Shown in pieces: positions 1-7,436 of a stretch of DNA of 21,952 bases. Origin of the DNA: CAXDOZ01 sp963991145 (GTDB lineage Bacteria; Bacteroidota; Bacteroidia; Chitinophagales; JABDMM01); assembly GCA_963991145.1 (NCBI GenBank), contig CAXDOZ010000034.1:1-21952 (forward strand), in the 5' to 3' direction. How positions within the stretch are numbered: the stretch's first letter is position 1; each line of letters begins with the position of its first letter. The notes under the pieces are model-generated. The model was not told where the DNA came from. It did no database searches and saw nothing but the letters and a program-made list of their open reading frames with translations. The position numbers and the translations under genes were made by a program.

Positions 1-266
1 GTTGTATGGATAACATCTGCATGTTCGGCCAATTTCAAGCCAAGTGGGATTGCCTGTATGCTAAACCTAAATCTGTTAGAACAGTCCACCCTGTGAATAG
101 AAATGTTTCCCAGTTTTTCTTTTAAAGGGAGATTTTTTCGGAAACGGGTAGTAAGAACATCGACTGACCAGCCTTTTTTCTCATATCCACCAGCAATGAG
201 TCCAAAGAGTTTTTCAGCCCCTCCAATATAAGGTGGGAAGTGTTCGACTATAAGGAGAACTCTCAT
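1..266 (-). CDS. Glycosyltransferase family 4, N-terminal part (runs off left edge)
   Basis: The first 88 codons of a gene that continues left of the window. The start reads MRVLLIVEHFPPYIGGAEK, the classic GT4/GT1 (GT-B fold) N-terminus: a first beta strand, then a Pro-Pro and Gly-Gly-Ala loop that binds the acceptor or donor. A second strand follows (WSVDVLTTR). The start codon overlaps the stop of the upstream DUF2304 gene as ATGA, so the two are probably translationally coupled, and this is the last visible member of the minus-strand operon starting at 4398. Likely a cytoplasmic, membrane-associated sugar transferase for surface polysaccharide. Sugar and acceptor cannot be told because the catalytic C-terminal half is missing. 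Confidence 0.85.
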   Translation of the reverse strand, partial: MRVLLIVEHFPPYIGGAEKLFGLIAGGYEKKGWSVDVLTTRFRKNLPLKEKLGNISIHRVDCSNRFRFSIQAIPLGLKLAEHADVIHT

Positions 267-616
267 TTGGAACTGCTGTTCTGTTCATCTTCCCAAATGG
301 CAATCTTTCTTACCAGGTCTGAGATTATTTCATTCTGTTTTCTGATAATCAGATAGAGTCTGAATTGAATAAAGAACAAAACACCAAGGCCTATGAATAC
401 CAAAGCATTCAGATTGCTTTTGATGCCTAAGGTGTTCGCGATGAACTTAGAAACGGGATCGGGGAAAAGTGCAACTACAAGCGTAAATAGCCAAAAAGTT
501 AACCAGAATACCAGCTCTGTAAGGCGAATATGTCCTCCAAGAAACTGTCGTACCGATATAAAAAGCAGAACCAGGGAAAATACAGCACTAAAGATCTGGT
601 AAAACTGAAACTCCAT
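263..616 (-). CDS. DUF2304 family membrane protein
   Basis: A 117-residue protein with three hydrophobic segments (about residues 5-25, 32-52 and 68-88) and a short charged C-terminal helix, IIRKQNEIISDLVRKIAIWE. The size, the W-x-x-F-W segment in the second helix and the terminal amphipathic helix after the third membrane segment fit DUF2304. That family is commonly found beside DPM1-like glycosyltransferases; its molecular role is not known to me. Its ATG overlaps the TAA of the upstream GT2 gene by one base (TAATG), and its own stop overlaps the next start. A likely role, by inference, is helping anchor or flip the polyprenyl-phosphate sugar made by the neighbouring GT2. Confidence 0.8.
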   Translation of the reverse strand: MEFQFYQIFSAVFSLVLLFISVRQFLGGHIRLTELVFWLTFWLFTLVVALFPDPVSKFIANTLGIKSNLNALVFIGLGVLFFIQFRLYLIIRKQNEIISDLVRKIAIWEDEQNSSSK

Positions 617-1308
617 TACTGCTTAAAAAATTTATGTTGAAACAGCTGCCACACCGTCTTTATCCCTTCAATAAAACCCTGCCCCTTTCCCGGAGTTGGG
701 TCAAAATATAAAACCTGGATCGGTATTTCAGATACTTTGAGATTCTGCCTTGACGCAATTATGATCATCTCCGAGCAAAATCCATATCCGTCTATATGTA
801 AAATAAACTCATCAAGGGCTTTTGGTCCAATCAATTTGAATCCTGATTGACTATCAGATGCAGAGCCTCCTGCAAGCACGCCAGTAAAAAGGTTTGCTGT
901 TCTATTATAGATCTTTCTAATAAAGGGAATTTCATTTGAATCCAGGAGAAATCTATTGCCTATGATGAGGTCTGCCTCATCAGTATTCATTGCTTCGACA
1001 AATGAATCGAGATCCTCTGGAAGATGCTGACCATCTCCATCCATTGTTATTACAAACTTAAAGCCATGCCGCTTTGCCCATTCAAGGCCAGTCATTGTAG
1101 CAGCTCCAGGCCCTCGGTTGATTAGATGCCTTAAAACCTTTGCTCCAGACCGCCTGGCGAGTTCTGATGTACGATCTCCACTTCCATCATCAATGACTAA
1201 AATGTTTTTATAGCCCTCGGATTGCACTCCCTTTACCACAGCACCGATCCTATCTTCCTCCTTCCAGGCTGGAATCACTACGAGAATGTCATCCTTTTCA
1301 ATCCACAT
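616..1308 (-). CDS. DPM1-like polyprenyl-phosphate glycosyltransferase (GT2)
   Basis: A 230-residue GT2 enzyme with a GT-A fold. It has the nucleotide-binding start VVIPAWKEE (about 10-18), IDDGSGD (39-45) and the metal-binding motif DGDGQH (90-95), all typical of dolichyl/undecaprenyl-phosphate mannose or glucose synthases. There is no C-terminal membrane region; the protein ends soon after the fold (FQHKFFKQ), and the adjacent DUF2304 protein may provide the membrane anchor. Family knowledge suggests it moves a sugar from a nucleotide sugar to a polyprenyl phosphate on the inner membrane face. A GT-C enzyme, for which the upstream gene is a candidate, could then use that lipid-linked sugar. 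The gap to the upstream gene is three bases. The sugar is not predictable here. Confidence 0.9.
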   Translation of the reverse strand: MWIEKDDILVVIPAWKEEDRIGAVVKGVQSEGYKNILVIDDGSGDRTSELARRSGAKVLRHLINRGPGAATMTGLEWAKRHGFKFVITMDGDGQHLPEDLDSFVEAMNTDEADLIIGNRFLLDSNEIPFIRKIYNRTANLFTGVLAGGSASDSQSGFKLIGPKALDEFILHIDGYGFCSEMIIIASRQNLKVSEIPIQVLYFDPTPGKGQGFIEGIKTVWQLFQHKFFKQ

Positions 1309-1311
1309 ATT

Positions 1312-4300
1312 CTAGTTCAATATCTGAAACAATGCAAAAGAACCGGGCCTAATTATTTGATTCCCATAAACGGAATAAGAACCTTTTACTTGCTGGCCAT
1401 TAATTACAAATGTAGAATTAGAATTTTGATCTACTACAAGCCTGTCGGTTACTACAAGACTTACATCTGGGTTATTCTGGAGGTACCCATACATTCTTTG
1501 GACTTTTTTAGTCAAAGATTTATCTGGCGTATTATCAATCGCATTGGTATTGAGGTCCATTAAAATATACCCCACCCCAGCCTTTCTTAAATTGGAGTTG
1601 ATCTGCTCTTTTTGACCTGCATTCTTCTCAAAGAGATTATTAAAGTATTGCAGTTGGTTATCCTCGATTACTCTTTGATCATTTAGCTCAATGTAATAGT
1701 TCAGGTAAGTCCCTATCCTAAGCACTCTTGAGTTAAGGTTTGAATTAATTGAATTCAAAGCCACTGGAAACTGAGGATTCATTTTGGAAACAATCTCATC
1801 TTTTCCAAACATCCCAGCCAGATATTGGCCAAATAGACCACCTATAGTCTCTGACACTGTATTCTCATTAACTAAAGTTGATCCGGGAAGATTCTTATTT
1901 GTAACTCGTGAAAGACCTGACATTCCTATCCAAAGAATGCAAATTCCATATAGAAAAAATCTACCTGTCCGGTCTACGAGAAAATGGCTGACAGATTCAT
2001 TTTCATCAACCCTAAAAATTGCAATGATCAAAACTGGAAGAACTGGCATCGCGTACCAGCCAATACCACTTGCAAAAAAGTACCACATCAACAGATAGCA
2101 AGCTGAAAAAGCTAATAGAGCCTTTGCATCCCTTTTTAAAGATTTGGACTGAACAAACCAGTAGACTATTGCAATGAAAAATAGAGAAATAGACAATAGC
2201 TTGGTTTCAGCTGTACTAAATGCTGATAGCCAATTATAAAGTCCGGAAAAGAGAGTACCAATCCCAAAAAACACTTTTAGTCCTATGAGCCAGATCGGTT
2301 TCAATGCAGTCAATGCTTCCCATTGAAGATTTGAAACGTCATAATCTGCTGTATCCTTTAATAATGGATCATACACAGAGAATACTGAGATACTTAGCCA
2401 TAAGGTGAAAACAAGTAAAGAACCAAGACTTAACAAAGAGGACCTCAGGCTGCCAAAAAACAAGAATAACAGAGGAATCAAACAGATATAAATAGGGCCA
2501 ACATTGTTACTTAAAAAGCCAACATTTATTCCCATTGACACATCATATGGAATACTTAGATATCTAATTGCTCCAGGTTCGTAGCCTAAATACCTGTTTA
2601 TCTCCTCTCTTTTTGCATCAAATCCCTTCCCATACTTGTCTTTATTCAGGTCAGAGAAAGGGTTCATCCAATAAAATCTTCTGATCTCACGAAGACCATA
2701 TTTATAATCTCCCTTTAGCTGTTTTATGGATTCATCAGTTGAATTTTGAGCATAAAGCTCAAATCGGTTAAAAGTTAAAGCTCCTAGAGAGTCTGATCCC
2801 GGAAGGTTAAGCTGAGTGTCGTCAATCACCTCCTTACCCTCATATAGTACCTCTAATTTAAATTGACCATGTTCCGATAAATTCTTTATTGGCCATGGCA
2901 AAAAGGCAAGTAAGATCCCAGCACCCATTACAAGAGAAAAGATGGAAAAACTAATTATTGAGACTCTTCTTCTAACCAGAAAGAACACTCCAATAACTGC
3001 CGATAATCCTATCAAACTAAATGCAAGTTCTTTGTGATTTGCAATAAGATCTAAACCTGCAAACTTCTCAAGGCCAGCGATAAAGGAAACACCAACAATA
3101 AAAGCCATAAAACCTGTCCAAAACAAGGCTCCTCCTAAAACATAGCCTCCAATGCTAATCAGTCCAAGAATTACAAAAAACAGAGTGTATTTGACGCCAA
3201 TTCCGAAGCCTAACAAAAGAGAGATTAATATCAATGCTCTAATTGTGGGGTCACCAAATGATAGCTTTATGGAATCAAGTGAAAGCTTATTTTTTGTTAG
3301 AAAGAGTTCATAAAAAGCCAGGATGGTTGTGGTAGAAACCATAACAAGAGCCAGGTCTACTTTTGCCTCAAACTGGGATTGCCAGATTACCATTGGGGTA
3401 GCATAGAACAATGCTGCTGCAAAGAGGCCATCTCCTAATTGACCTCTCAGACTTAGAATTCTAATAATTGCAACCACAGCAATTACTCCTGGAATCATGG
3501 AAAGATAAAGTGCCAACTCAGTGCTTTGAAACAGGCTAAACCCATATGCCATTATGATTGACCAGTTGTAGGCCTGTCCTCCCTGAATTAAAGCTTCATA
3601 CTCGCTGATGAGCTTTGGTGTATTCATGTAAAGCGTAAGGGAGTCAAATCCTATTGGAATAGGCCTAAGCATTCCAAGAAGATTTATTCCTACCAGAATG
3701 AACAGGAAGAATAAGGGTATTAGATCAATATATCTTAGGCTAAACTTGGGGATAGGGTTAATAAAAACTCCCTGAATAAATCGCCAGGTTGGCTTTGCAT
3801 TCAAGGCAATAGGTAGAATTATTATTAGCCAGCAAACATAGGTATTGAAGAGCCCCATAGCCCCTATAAACAGGCCAGCAAAACACAAGATGCCAAATCC
3901 AGTACATATGCTGATCAAGCGCTTTGAAGCCAGGGAAAGGCCTGGGCTTAGAAAATTAACAAAGCGTCTACCTGAAGCAAAAGCTGAAATAGTCAACAAT
4001 ATGGACCCAAATACAGCAAACAACAACAAGGATAACATTTGAGACAAGCCTCCTGTGCCTTCCTGAATGTATTTGGAATTCTTACTTAAGTAGAATTTGA
4101 AGAAGATGATGACCATTATTATTAGCCATGTCAAAATCATCCATCCCCGAATATTCGAAAAGGTTAGATTATGGTCTTTGGGAATCTTAAAACGATCATC
4201 CTTTAAACCAAAAACAAGAACTCCAAACAGGCCAATTGCAGTTAATAGAAAGCCCCAATATGGGAAAAGGCTTATCGATAATGCAAGATTTGGATTAAAG

Positions 4301-4398
4301 TACAGGTAATCCAGAAAGAGCCACCCCGAAAGAGCGATTGCTGCTATTCTAATGATCCATCTTATCCCCTCAAGGGTATAGTTTGAGTTGTTGTTCAT
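1312..4398 (-). CDS. Large multi-membrane protein, GT-C glycosyltransferase-like
   Basis: A 1028-residue integral membrane protein with roughly 18-20 hydrophobic segments spread over residues 10-830, including long soluble insertions near 545-645, and a C-terminal soluble domain from about 840. A loop near 246-262 (PIPIGFDSLTLYMNTPKLI, Asp252) resembles the acidic extracytoplasmic loop of GT-C/RgtA-like enzymes, where an Asp or Glu acts as catalytic base. The C-terminal domain contains RIGTYLNYYIELNDQRVIED and a mixed alpha/beta pattern seen in periplasmic domains of such proteins. As the first gene of the operon, upstream of a DPM1-like donor synthase, it is a sensible user of polyprenyl-phosphate sugar. 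The family assignment is inferred from topology and context; I see no decisive signature. ATG at 4398 is the only sensible start. Confidence 0.65.
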   Translation of the reverse strand: MNNNSNYTLEGIRWIIRIAAIALSGWLFLDYLYFNPNLALSISLFPYWGFLLTAIGLFGVLVFGLKDDRFKIPKDHNLTFSNIRGWMILTWLIIMVIIFFKFYLSKNSKYIQEGTGGLSQMLSLLLFAVFGSILLTISAFASGRRFVNFLSPGLSLASKRLISICTGFGILCFAGLFIGAMGLFNTYVCWLIIILPIALNAKPTWRFIQGVFINPIPKFSLRYIDLIPLFFLFILVGINLLGMLRPIPIGFDSLTLYMNTPKLISEYEALIQGGQAYNWSIIMAYGFSLFQSTELALYLSMIPGVIAVVAIIRILSLRGQLGDGLFAAALFYATPMVIWQSQFEAKVDLALVMVSTTTILAFYELFLTKNKLSLDSIKLSFGDPTIRALILISLLLGFGIGVKYTLFFVILGLISIGGYVLGGALFWTGFMAFIVGVSFIAGLEKFAGLDLIANHKELAFSLIGLSAVIGVFFLVRRRVSIISFSIFSLVMGAGILLAFLPWPIKNLSEHGQFKLEVLYEGKEVIDDTQLNLPGSDSLGALTFNRFELYAQNSTDESIKQLKGDYKYGLREIRRFYWMNPFSDLNKDKYGKGFDAKREEINRYLGYEPGAIRYLSIPYDVSMGINVGFLSNNVGPIYICLIPLLFLFFGSLRSSLLSLGSLLVFTLWLSISVFSVYDPLLKDTADYDVSNLQWEALTALKPIWLIGLKVFFGIGTLFSGLYNWLSAFSTAETKLLSISLFFIAIVYWFVQSKSLKRDAKALLAFSACYLLMWYFFASGIGWYAMPVLPVLIIAIFRVDENESVSHFLVDRTGRFFLYGICILWIGMSGLSRVTNKNLPGSTLVNENTVSETIGGLFGQYLAGMFGKDEIVSKMNPQFPVALNSINSNLNSRVLRIGTYLNYYIELNDQRVIEDNQLQYFNNLFEKNAGQKEQINSNLRKAGVGYILMDLNTNAIDNTPDKSLTKKVQRMYGYLQNNPDVSLVVTDRLVVDQNSNSTFVINGQQVKGSYSVYGNQIIRPGSFALFQILN

Positions 4399-4495
4399 TG
4401 AAGACCCCTAAATATAGCTTAAAGCTCAAGTATTAGCTATAAAGATGCCCCTGTTAAGTTGGCGTCAAAGACAGTAAATGGACTAATTTTACAGC

Positions 4496-4918
4496 ATGAA
4501 TGAAACGATGAGGCAGGCAGAAGAAGGACTTATTGAAGAGTTCGAATGGTTCGATGACCCTATGGAGAAGTATGAACATATCATCGAGCTTGGTAGAGAG
4601 TTAGAAGAATATCCTGAAACTTACAGAGATGAGAACCACTTAGTAAAAGGATGCCAATCTAAAGTTTGGCTTCATGCTGAGCCTAAAGAAGACACCATTC
4701 ATTTCTATGCTGATAGCAATACTCATATCACCAAAGGAATAATCGCCATTTTGCTCCGAGTATTGAACAATAGGAAGCCTTCTGAGATTATAGAGACAGA
4801 TCTTGGATTTCTTGAGGAAATAGACCTGAGGTCACATCTAAGTTCACAAAGATCAAATGGCTTAACCGCCATGATTGAAAGAATAAAAGCTTACGCAAAG
4901 CTATCAATGGCCCAATAG
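4496..4918 (+). CDS. sufE: SufE family cysteine-desulfurase sulfur acceptor
   Basis: A 140-residue protein matching SufE/CsdE in length and pattern: an N-terminal helix ending in YEHIIELGREL, then LVKGCQSKVWL with the sulfur-accepting cysteine at residue 53, then a basic C-terminal helix. SufE takes persulfide sulfur from the desulfurase SufS and hands it to the SufBCD scaffold for cytosolic Fe-S cluster assembly. The stop codon abuts the start of the SufT-like gene with no gap, so the two are almost certainly co-transcribed. The sufBCDS genes are not in this window. A weak promoter candidate (TTG at 4459-4461, 22-base spacer, TAATTTTA at 4484-4491) lies unusually close to the ATG. Confidence 0.93.
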   Translation: MNETMRQAEEGLIEEFEWFDDPMEKYEHIIELGRELEEYPETYRDENHLVKGCQSKVWLHAEPKEDTIHFYADSNTHITKGIIAILLRVLNNRKPSEIIETDLGFLEEIDLRSHLSSQRSNGLTAMIERIKAYAKLSMAQ

Positions 4919-5248
4919 ATGAGTGAAGAGGTAATAATTCCAAAGGACCAACTTAAAGATGCCATTATCGCTGTGATCAAAACGATCTTTGATCCTGAGA
5001 TTCCGGTTGATATTTATGAGTTGGGACTTATTTACGAAGTCAACATCTCTGATAACAGAGATGTAGAGGTCGTTATGACATTGACTTCCCCAGCTTGCCC
5101 TGTTGCTGGCTCTCTTCCATTAGAGGTTGAAGAAAAAGTAGCGGGTGTTTCAGGGACGGGAGAAGTTACTGTCGAGTTAGTATTTGATCCTCCCTGGGAG
5201 CAGGATATGATGTCAGAGGAGGCGATGCTTGAGCTCGGATTTTTATAG
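4919..5248 (+). CDS. sufT: SufT/MIP18-like Fe-S cluster assembly protein (DUF59)
   Basis: A 109-residue protein that is essentially a single MIP18/DUF59 domain. Signatures are IFDPEIPVDIYELGLIY (about 23-39) and TLTSPACPVAGSLP (about 54-67), with the conserved reactive cysteine at 60. It ends with DPPWEQDMMSEEAMLELGF, as in SufT and PaaD relatives. SufT-like proteins act in maturation or trafficking of Fe-S clusters; PaaD is a paralogue tied to the phenylacetate monooxygenase. The direct junction with sufE argues for the SufT role, although a PaaE-type reductase follows two genes later. Compact single-domain length is normal for Bacteroidetes homologues. Confidence 0.9.
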   Translation: MSEEVIIPKDQLKDAIIAVIKTIFDPEIPVDIYELGLIYEVNISDNRDVEVVMTLTSPACPVAGSLPLEVEEKVAGVSGTGEVTVELVFDPPWEQDMMSEEAMLELGFL

Positions 5249-5283
5249 AAACTAATCGGCCCGAAGGGCAAAAAAATAGAAAT

Positions 5284-5697
5284 ATGTACCCAGAAGAATT
5301 AGTAAAACCAATGAAAGAAGACCTTACATCTGTAGGGTTTACAGAATTGACTAATGTAGATGAAGTTAATTCTGCGCTTGAAAACAAGGAAGGAACTACA
5401 TTTCTAGTGATCAACTCTGTTTGTGGATGTGCTGCAGGAAATGCTCGTCCAGGAGTAAAAATGGCGCTTGACAATGAAAAGCTACCAAACAATATGGTCA
5501 CTGTTTTTGCCGGAGTAGATAAAGAGGCGGTTGACAAAGCCAGAGAGTTCACGGTGCCTTATCCTCCATCCTCACCTTCTATGGCAATGTTTAAAGATGG
5601 TAAGCTTGTTCACTTCATTGAAAGACACCAGATCGAAGGAAACAATGCTGAAGCAATTGGAGACCACCTGAAAAAGGTGTTTGACCACTTTTGCTAA
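5284..5697 (+). CDS. BrxA/BrxB family bacilliredoxin
   Basis: A 137-residue protein of the YphP/YqiW (bacilliredoxin) family, with a thioredoxin-like fold. The active site is VCGCAAGNARPG, with cysteines at 47 and 49 (C-G-C); the PYPPSSPSMAMFKDGKLVHFIERHQIEG segment, quoted here only by its ends (PYPPSSPS and FIERHQIEG), is family-typical. Bacilliredoxins remove bacillithiol from S-bacillithiolated proteins, so this suggests the organism uses bacillithiol, as many Bacteroidetes do. It lies 35 bases after the SufT-like gene in the same direction and probably belongs to the same transcript, which ends at the terminator at 5728-5757. A last-residue cysteine (137) is also present; its role is unclear. 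Confidence 0.9.
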   Translation: MYPEELVKPMKEDLTSVGFTELTNVDEVNSALENKEGTTFLVINSVCGCAAGNARPGVKMALDNEKLPNNMVTVFAGVDKEAVDKAREFTVPYPPSSPSMAMFKDGKLVHFIERHQIEGNNAEAIGDHLKKVFDHFC

Positions 5698-5727
5698 ACA
5701 TAAATTATGCACAATCGTTAAGGCAAG

Positions 5728-5757
5728 AGCCCGTCAAAATTGGCGGGCTTTTGCTTT
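5728..5757 (+). terminator. Intrinsic terminator after the sufE-sufT-brx transcript
   Basis: An eight-base-pair stem, AGCCCGTC (5728-5735) with GGCGGGCT (5742-5749), including one G-U pair, and a six-base loop AAAATT. A T-rich tail, TTTTGCTTT, follows directly. It sits 31 bases after the bacilliredoxin stop. The right arm overlaps a candidate -33 element for the next gene. Confidence 0.8.
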
Positions 5758-5770
5758 ATCGCTAATTTTG
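5740..5770 (+). promoter_or_regulatory. Candidate Bacteroidetes-type promoter for the reductase gene
   Basis: A TTG at 5740-5742 is followed after 20 bases by TAATTTTG at 5763-5770, an exact match to the Bacteroidetes -7 consensus TAnnTTTG with a spacer in the accepted range. The predicted transcript would start near 5775, giving a short leader before the ATG at 5794. The -33 element lies within the terminator hairpin. No experimental support. Confidence 0.45.
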
Positions 5771-5793
5771 CGCTCTTAAATTCAAAACGACAT

Positions 5794-6885
5794 ATGGCTA
5801 CGTTCCACAAGCTACAGGTAAATAAGGTTAACAAGGAAACCCATGACACGGTATCCATCTCATTTTCAGTGCCTTCAAACCTTACAGATAACTTCAAATT
5901 TATTCAGGGTCAATACCTGACATTGAGACTCAATGTAAATGGAGAGTCCCTTAATAGAAGCTATTCTCTTTGTTCTTCCCCATATAATGGTGAAGATCTT
6001 ACTGTTGCAGTAAAACGAGTTGATGGTGGACGTGCATCAAACTATCTGAATGATCAGGTTCAGGCTGGATCCGAGATAGAAGTTATGGAGCCTATGGGGA
6101 ATTTTTACACCCAATTAGACTCTTCAAATTCTAAGCATTACTACCTATTCGGAGGTGGTTCGGGAATTACACCTATGCTTTCGATCATTAAGTCTGTAAT
6201 TAGCCAGGAGCCTAATAGCAAAATGACTCTGTTTTACGGTAACAGAGATGAGAAAAGCATCATTTTCAGACAGGTTCTAGACAAGCTTGCCTCTGAGCAT
6301 CAGGATCGCCTAAAGATCGTACATATCATCGCTGAAGCGGGTTCTGATTGGAATGGCTACACAGGCATGATGACTCAGGATGTTGTTATGCGCTTAATTC
6401 GCGAAAATACCAGTCTTAGCTTCGGAAACGCTGAAATGTTCATCTGTGGGCCTTCTCCAATGATGGCTGAAGTGAAACACGCTCTAGAAACTATGAGTGT
6501 TCCAAAGGAGAAAGTGCATATCGAGTACTTTACTGCAAAAGATCCTAGCGATGATGTTGAATCTGCAAGTGTTGGAACTAGCACAGGTGATGCTGAGCCA
6601 CTAACGGGAAATACCTCAGTTAAGATCATTTACGACGGCAAAGAGCGCGAATTTGAAATGGGACCGGATGATACCGTATTGGAAGCTGCTCTAGACGCGG
6701 GATTCGACCCTCCTTACGCCTGTATGGTTGCTGCTTGCTGTACCTGCCGGGCTAAGTTACTTTCCGGGCAGGTTGAAATGGATGATCGCGAGTCTCTTAC
6801 TGATGATGAGATCGAGGAAGGATATGTCCTAACTTGTCAGGCCCACCCAAAATCTCACGGTGTTGTCCTGAACTTTGACGAATAG
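5794..6885 (+). CDS. PaaE-type ferredoxin-NAD(P)H reductase with C-terminal 2Fe-2S domain
   Basis: A 363-residue flavin reductase. Order of domains: FAD-binding barrel (about 1-110; flavin motif RSYS at 55-58), NAD(P)-binding Rossmann part (115-235; GGGSGITP at 120-127), a linker near 245-270 and a plant-type 2Fe-2S ferredoxin domain (275-363). Cluster ligands are C310, C315, C318 and C348 in the canonical C-x4-C-x2-C-x29-C spacing; an extra cysteine is at 316. An in-frame TTG 54 bases upstream extends the frame, but it lies inside the terminator hairpin, so the ATG at 5794 is preferred. Family members pass electrons from NAD(P)H to an oxygenase such as PaaABC. No paaABCD genes are nearby, so the partner is unknown and 'PaaE' should be read as a family name only. 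Confidence 0.88.
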   Translation: MATFHKLQVNKVNKETHDTVSISFSVPSNLTDNFKFIQGQYLTLRLNVNGESLNRSYSLCSSPYNGEDLTVAVKRVDGGRASNYLNDQVQAGSEIEVMEPMGNFYTQLDSSNSKHYYLFGGGSGITPMLSIIKSVISQEPNSKMTLFYGNRDEKSIIFRQVLDKLASEHQDRLKIVHIIAEAGSDWNGYTGMMTQDVVMRLIRENTSLSFGNAEMFICGPSPMMAEVKHALETMSVPKEKVHIEYFTAKDPSDDVESASVGTSTGDAEPLTGNTSVKIIYDGKEREFEMGPDDTVLEAALDAGFDPPYACMVAACCTCRAKLLSGQVEMDDRESLTDDEIEEGYVLTCQAHPKSHGVVLNFDE

Positions 6886-6927
6886 TTCCTTTCCAAACAT
6901 TCTTCAATTTATTGCCACGTTAAAGCC

Positions 6928-6951
6928 TTACAGGTGTCATTTTGCCTGTAA
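6928..6951. repeat. Inverted repeat downstream of the reductase gene
   Basis: TTACAGG (6928-6934) and CCTGTAA (6945-6951) are perfect seven-base inverted arms separated by 10 bases. It lies in the 128-base gap between the reductase and the TerB-like gene. No T-run follows, so it is a poor terminator; it could be an operator or an RNA hairpin. Confidence 0.4.
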
Positions 6952-6966
6952 TAGCACCCCAATTTG

Positions 6967-6986
6967 GCCTATATATAGGCATTTTT
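6967..6986 (+). terminator. Perfect 14-base palindrome followed by T-run, possible weak terminator
   Basis: GCCTATATATAGGC at 6967-6980 is a perfect palindrome; as RNA it folds into a five-pair stem with a four-base loop, followed by A and five Ts. It could end the reductase transcript weakly. Equally, the AT-rich palindrome could be a protein-binding site for the TerB-like gene 27 bases downstream. Confidence 0.4.
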
Positions 6987-7013
6987 GCCCTTCATAGATT
7001 ATCTTTAAGATAG

Positions 7014-7436
7014 ATGTACGAACTAGATGGAGATAGAAAGAGAGGCTATCTGCGCGTCTTAATTGAGATGGCTAGGGTTGACAGTGAGTATAAGATCAAT
7101 GAAGATTTTCTACTTAAAGAACTGGCTGAAAGAATGCATATAGACCTCGAAGAGGTTGAGGAGATCAAGGAAAAAGAGCTTTCTCAGGCAAGTAGTTCCA
7201 TAAAAGTCCCCAAAAGTGAACCTGAGAGAATGACTCTTTTCTATCAGCTTCTATTCATGATGAAAATTGATGGAGAGGTCACCCCTGGTGAAAAAAGACT
7301 TTGTAAAAGGATGGGTTTTCGATTGGGAATCAACCCTTTATTAGTCGATGAGTTGATTGAAATTATGGTCGCACACATCAATGATCGAGTACCTGAGCAA
7401 GAGATGCTGAATTCAATCAAGAAGTATCTGAACTAA
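7014..7436 (+). CDS. TerB-like helical protein of unknown function
   Basis: A 140-residue, all-helical, charged protein. It has two similar halves: one near residues 10-55 with ARVDSEYKINEDFLLKELAE, and one near 75-120 with MMKIDGEVTPGEKRLCKRMG. The pattern 'D-G-x-[IV]-x-x-x-E' at the start of a helix in each half is typical of TerB/DjlA-like proteins, where acidic residues can bind metal. No membrane segment or signal peptide. Family members have been linked to tellurite resistance and membrane stress, but the role of short Bacteroidetes forms is unknown. Its stop overlaps that of the convergent SRAP gene by four bases. A TATCTTTA box at 7000-7007 ends six bases before the ATG, a weak promoter candidate. 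Confidence 0.7.
   Translation: MYELDGDRKRGYLRVLIEMARVDSEYKINEDFLLKELAERMHIDLEEVEEIKEKELSQASSSIKVPKSEPERMTLFYQLLFMMKIDGEVTPGEKRLCKRMGFRLGINPLLVDELIEIMVAHINDRVPEQEMLNSIKKYLN

Noticed and set aside
1222..1563. A 113-codon plus-strand frame over the GT2/GT-C junction.
   Set aside because: Crosses two well-supported minus-strand genes and has no family resemblance.
4399..4495. Promoters for the divergent sufE and GT-C-like genes.
   Set aside because: TAATTTTA (plus) and TATATTTA (minus) each miss one consensus base, and spacing to a TTG or to the start codon is poor, so no feature was called.
5249..5283. A short GCCC-GAA-GGGC hairpin between the sufT-like and brx genes.
   Set aside because: Four-base stem followed by As rather than Ts on the plus strand; not a terminator and too short to call.
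5740..5793. An 18-codon TTG extension of the PaaE-type reductase.
   Set aside because: It begins inside the terminator hairpin, has no conserved residues and the ATG at 5794 starts the usual MATFHKL-type N-terminus.
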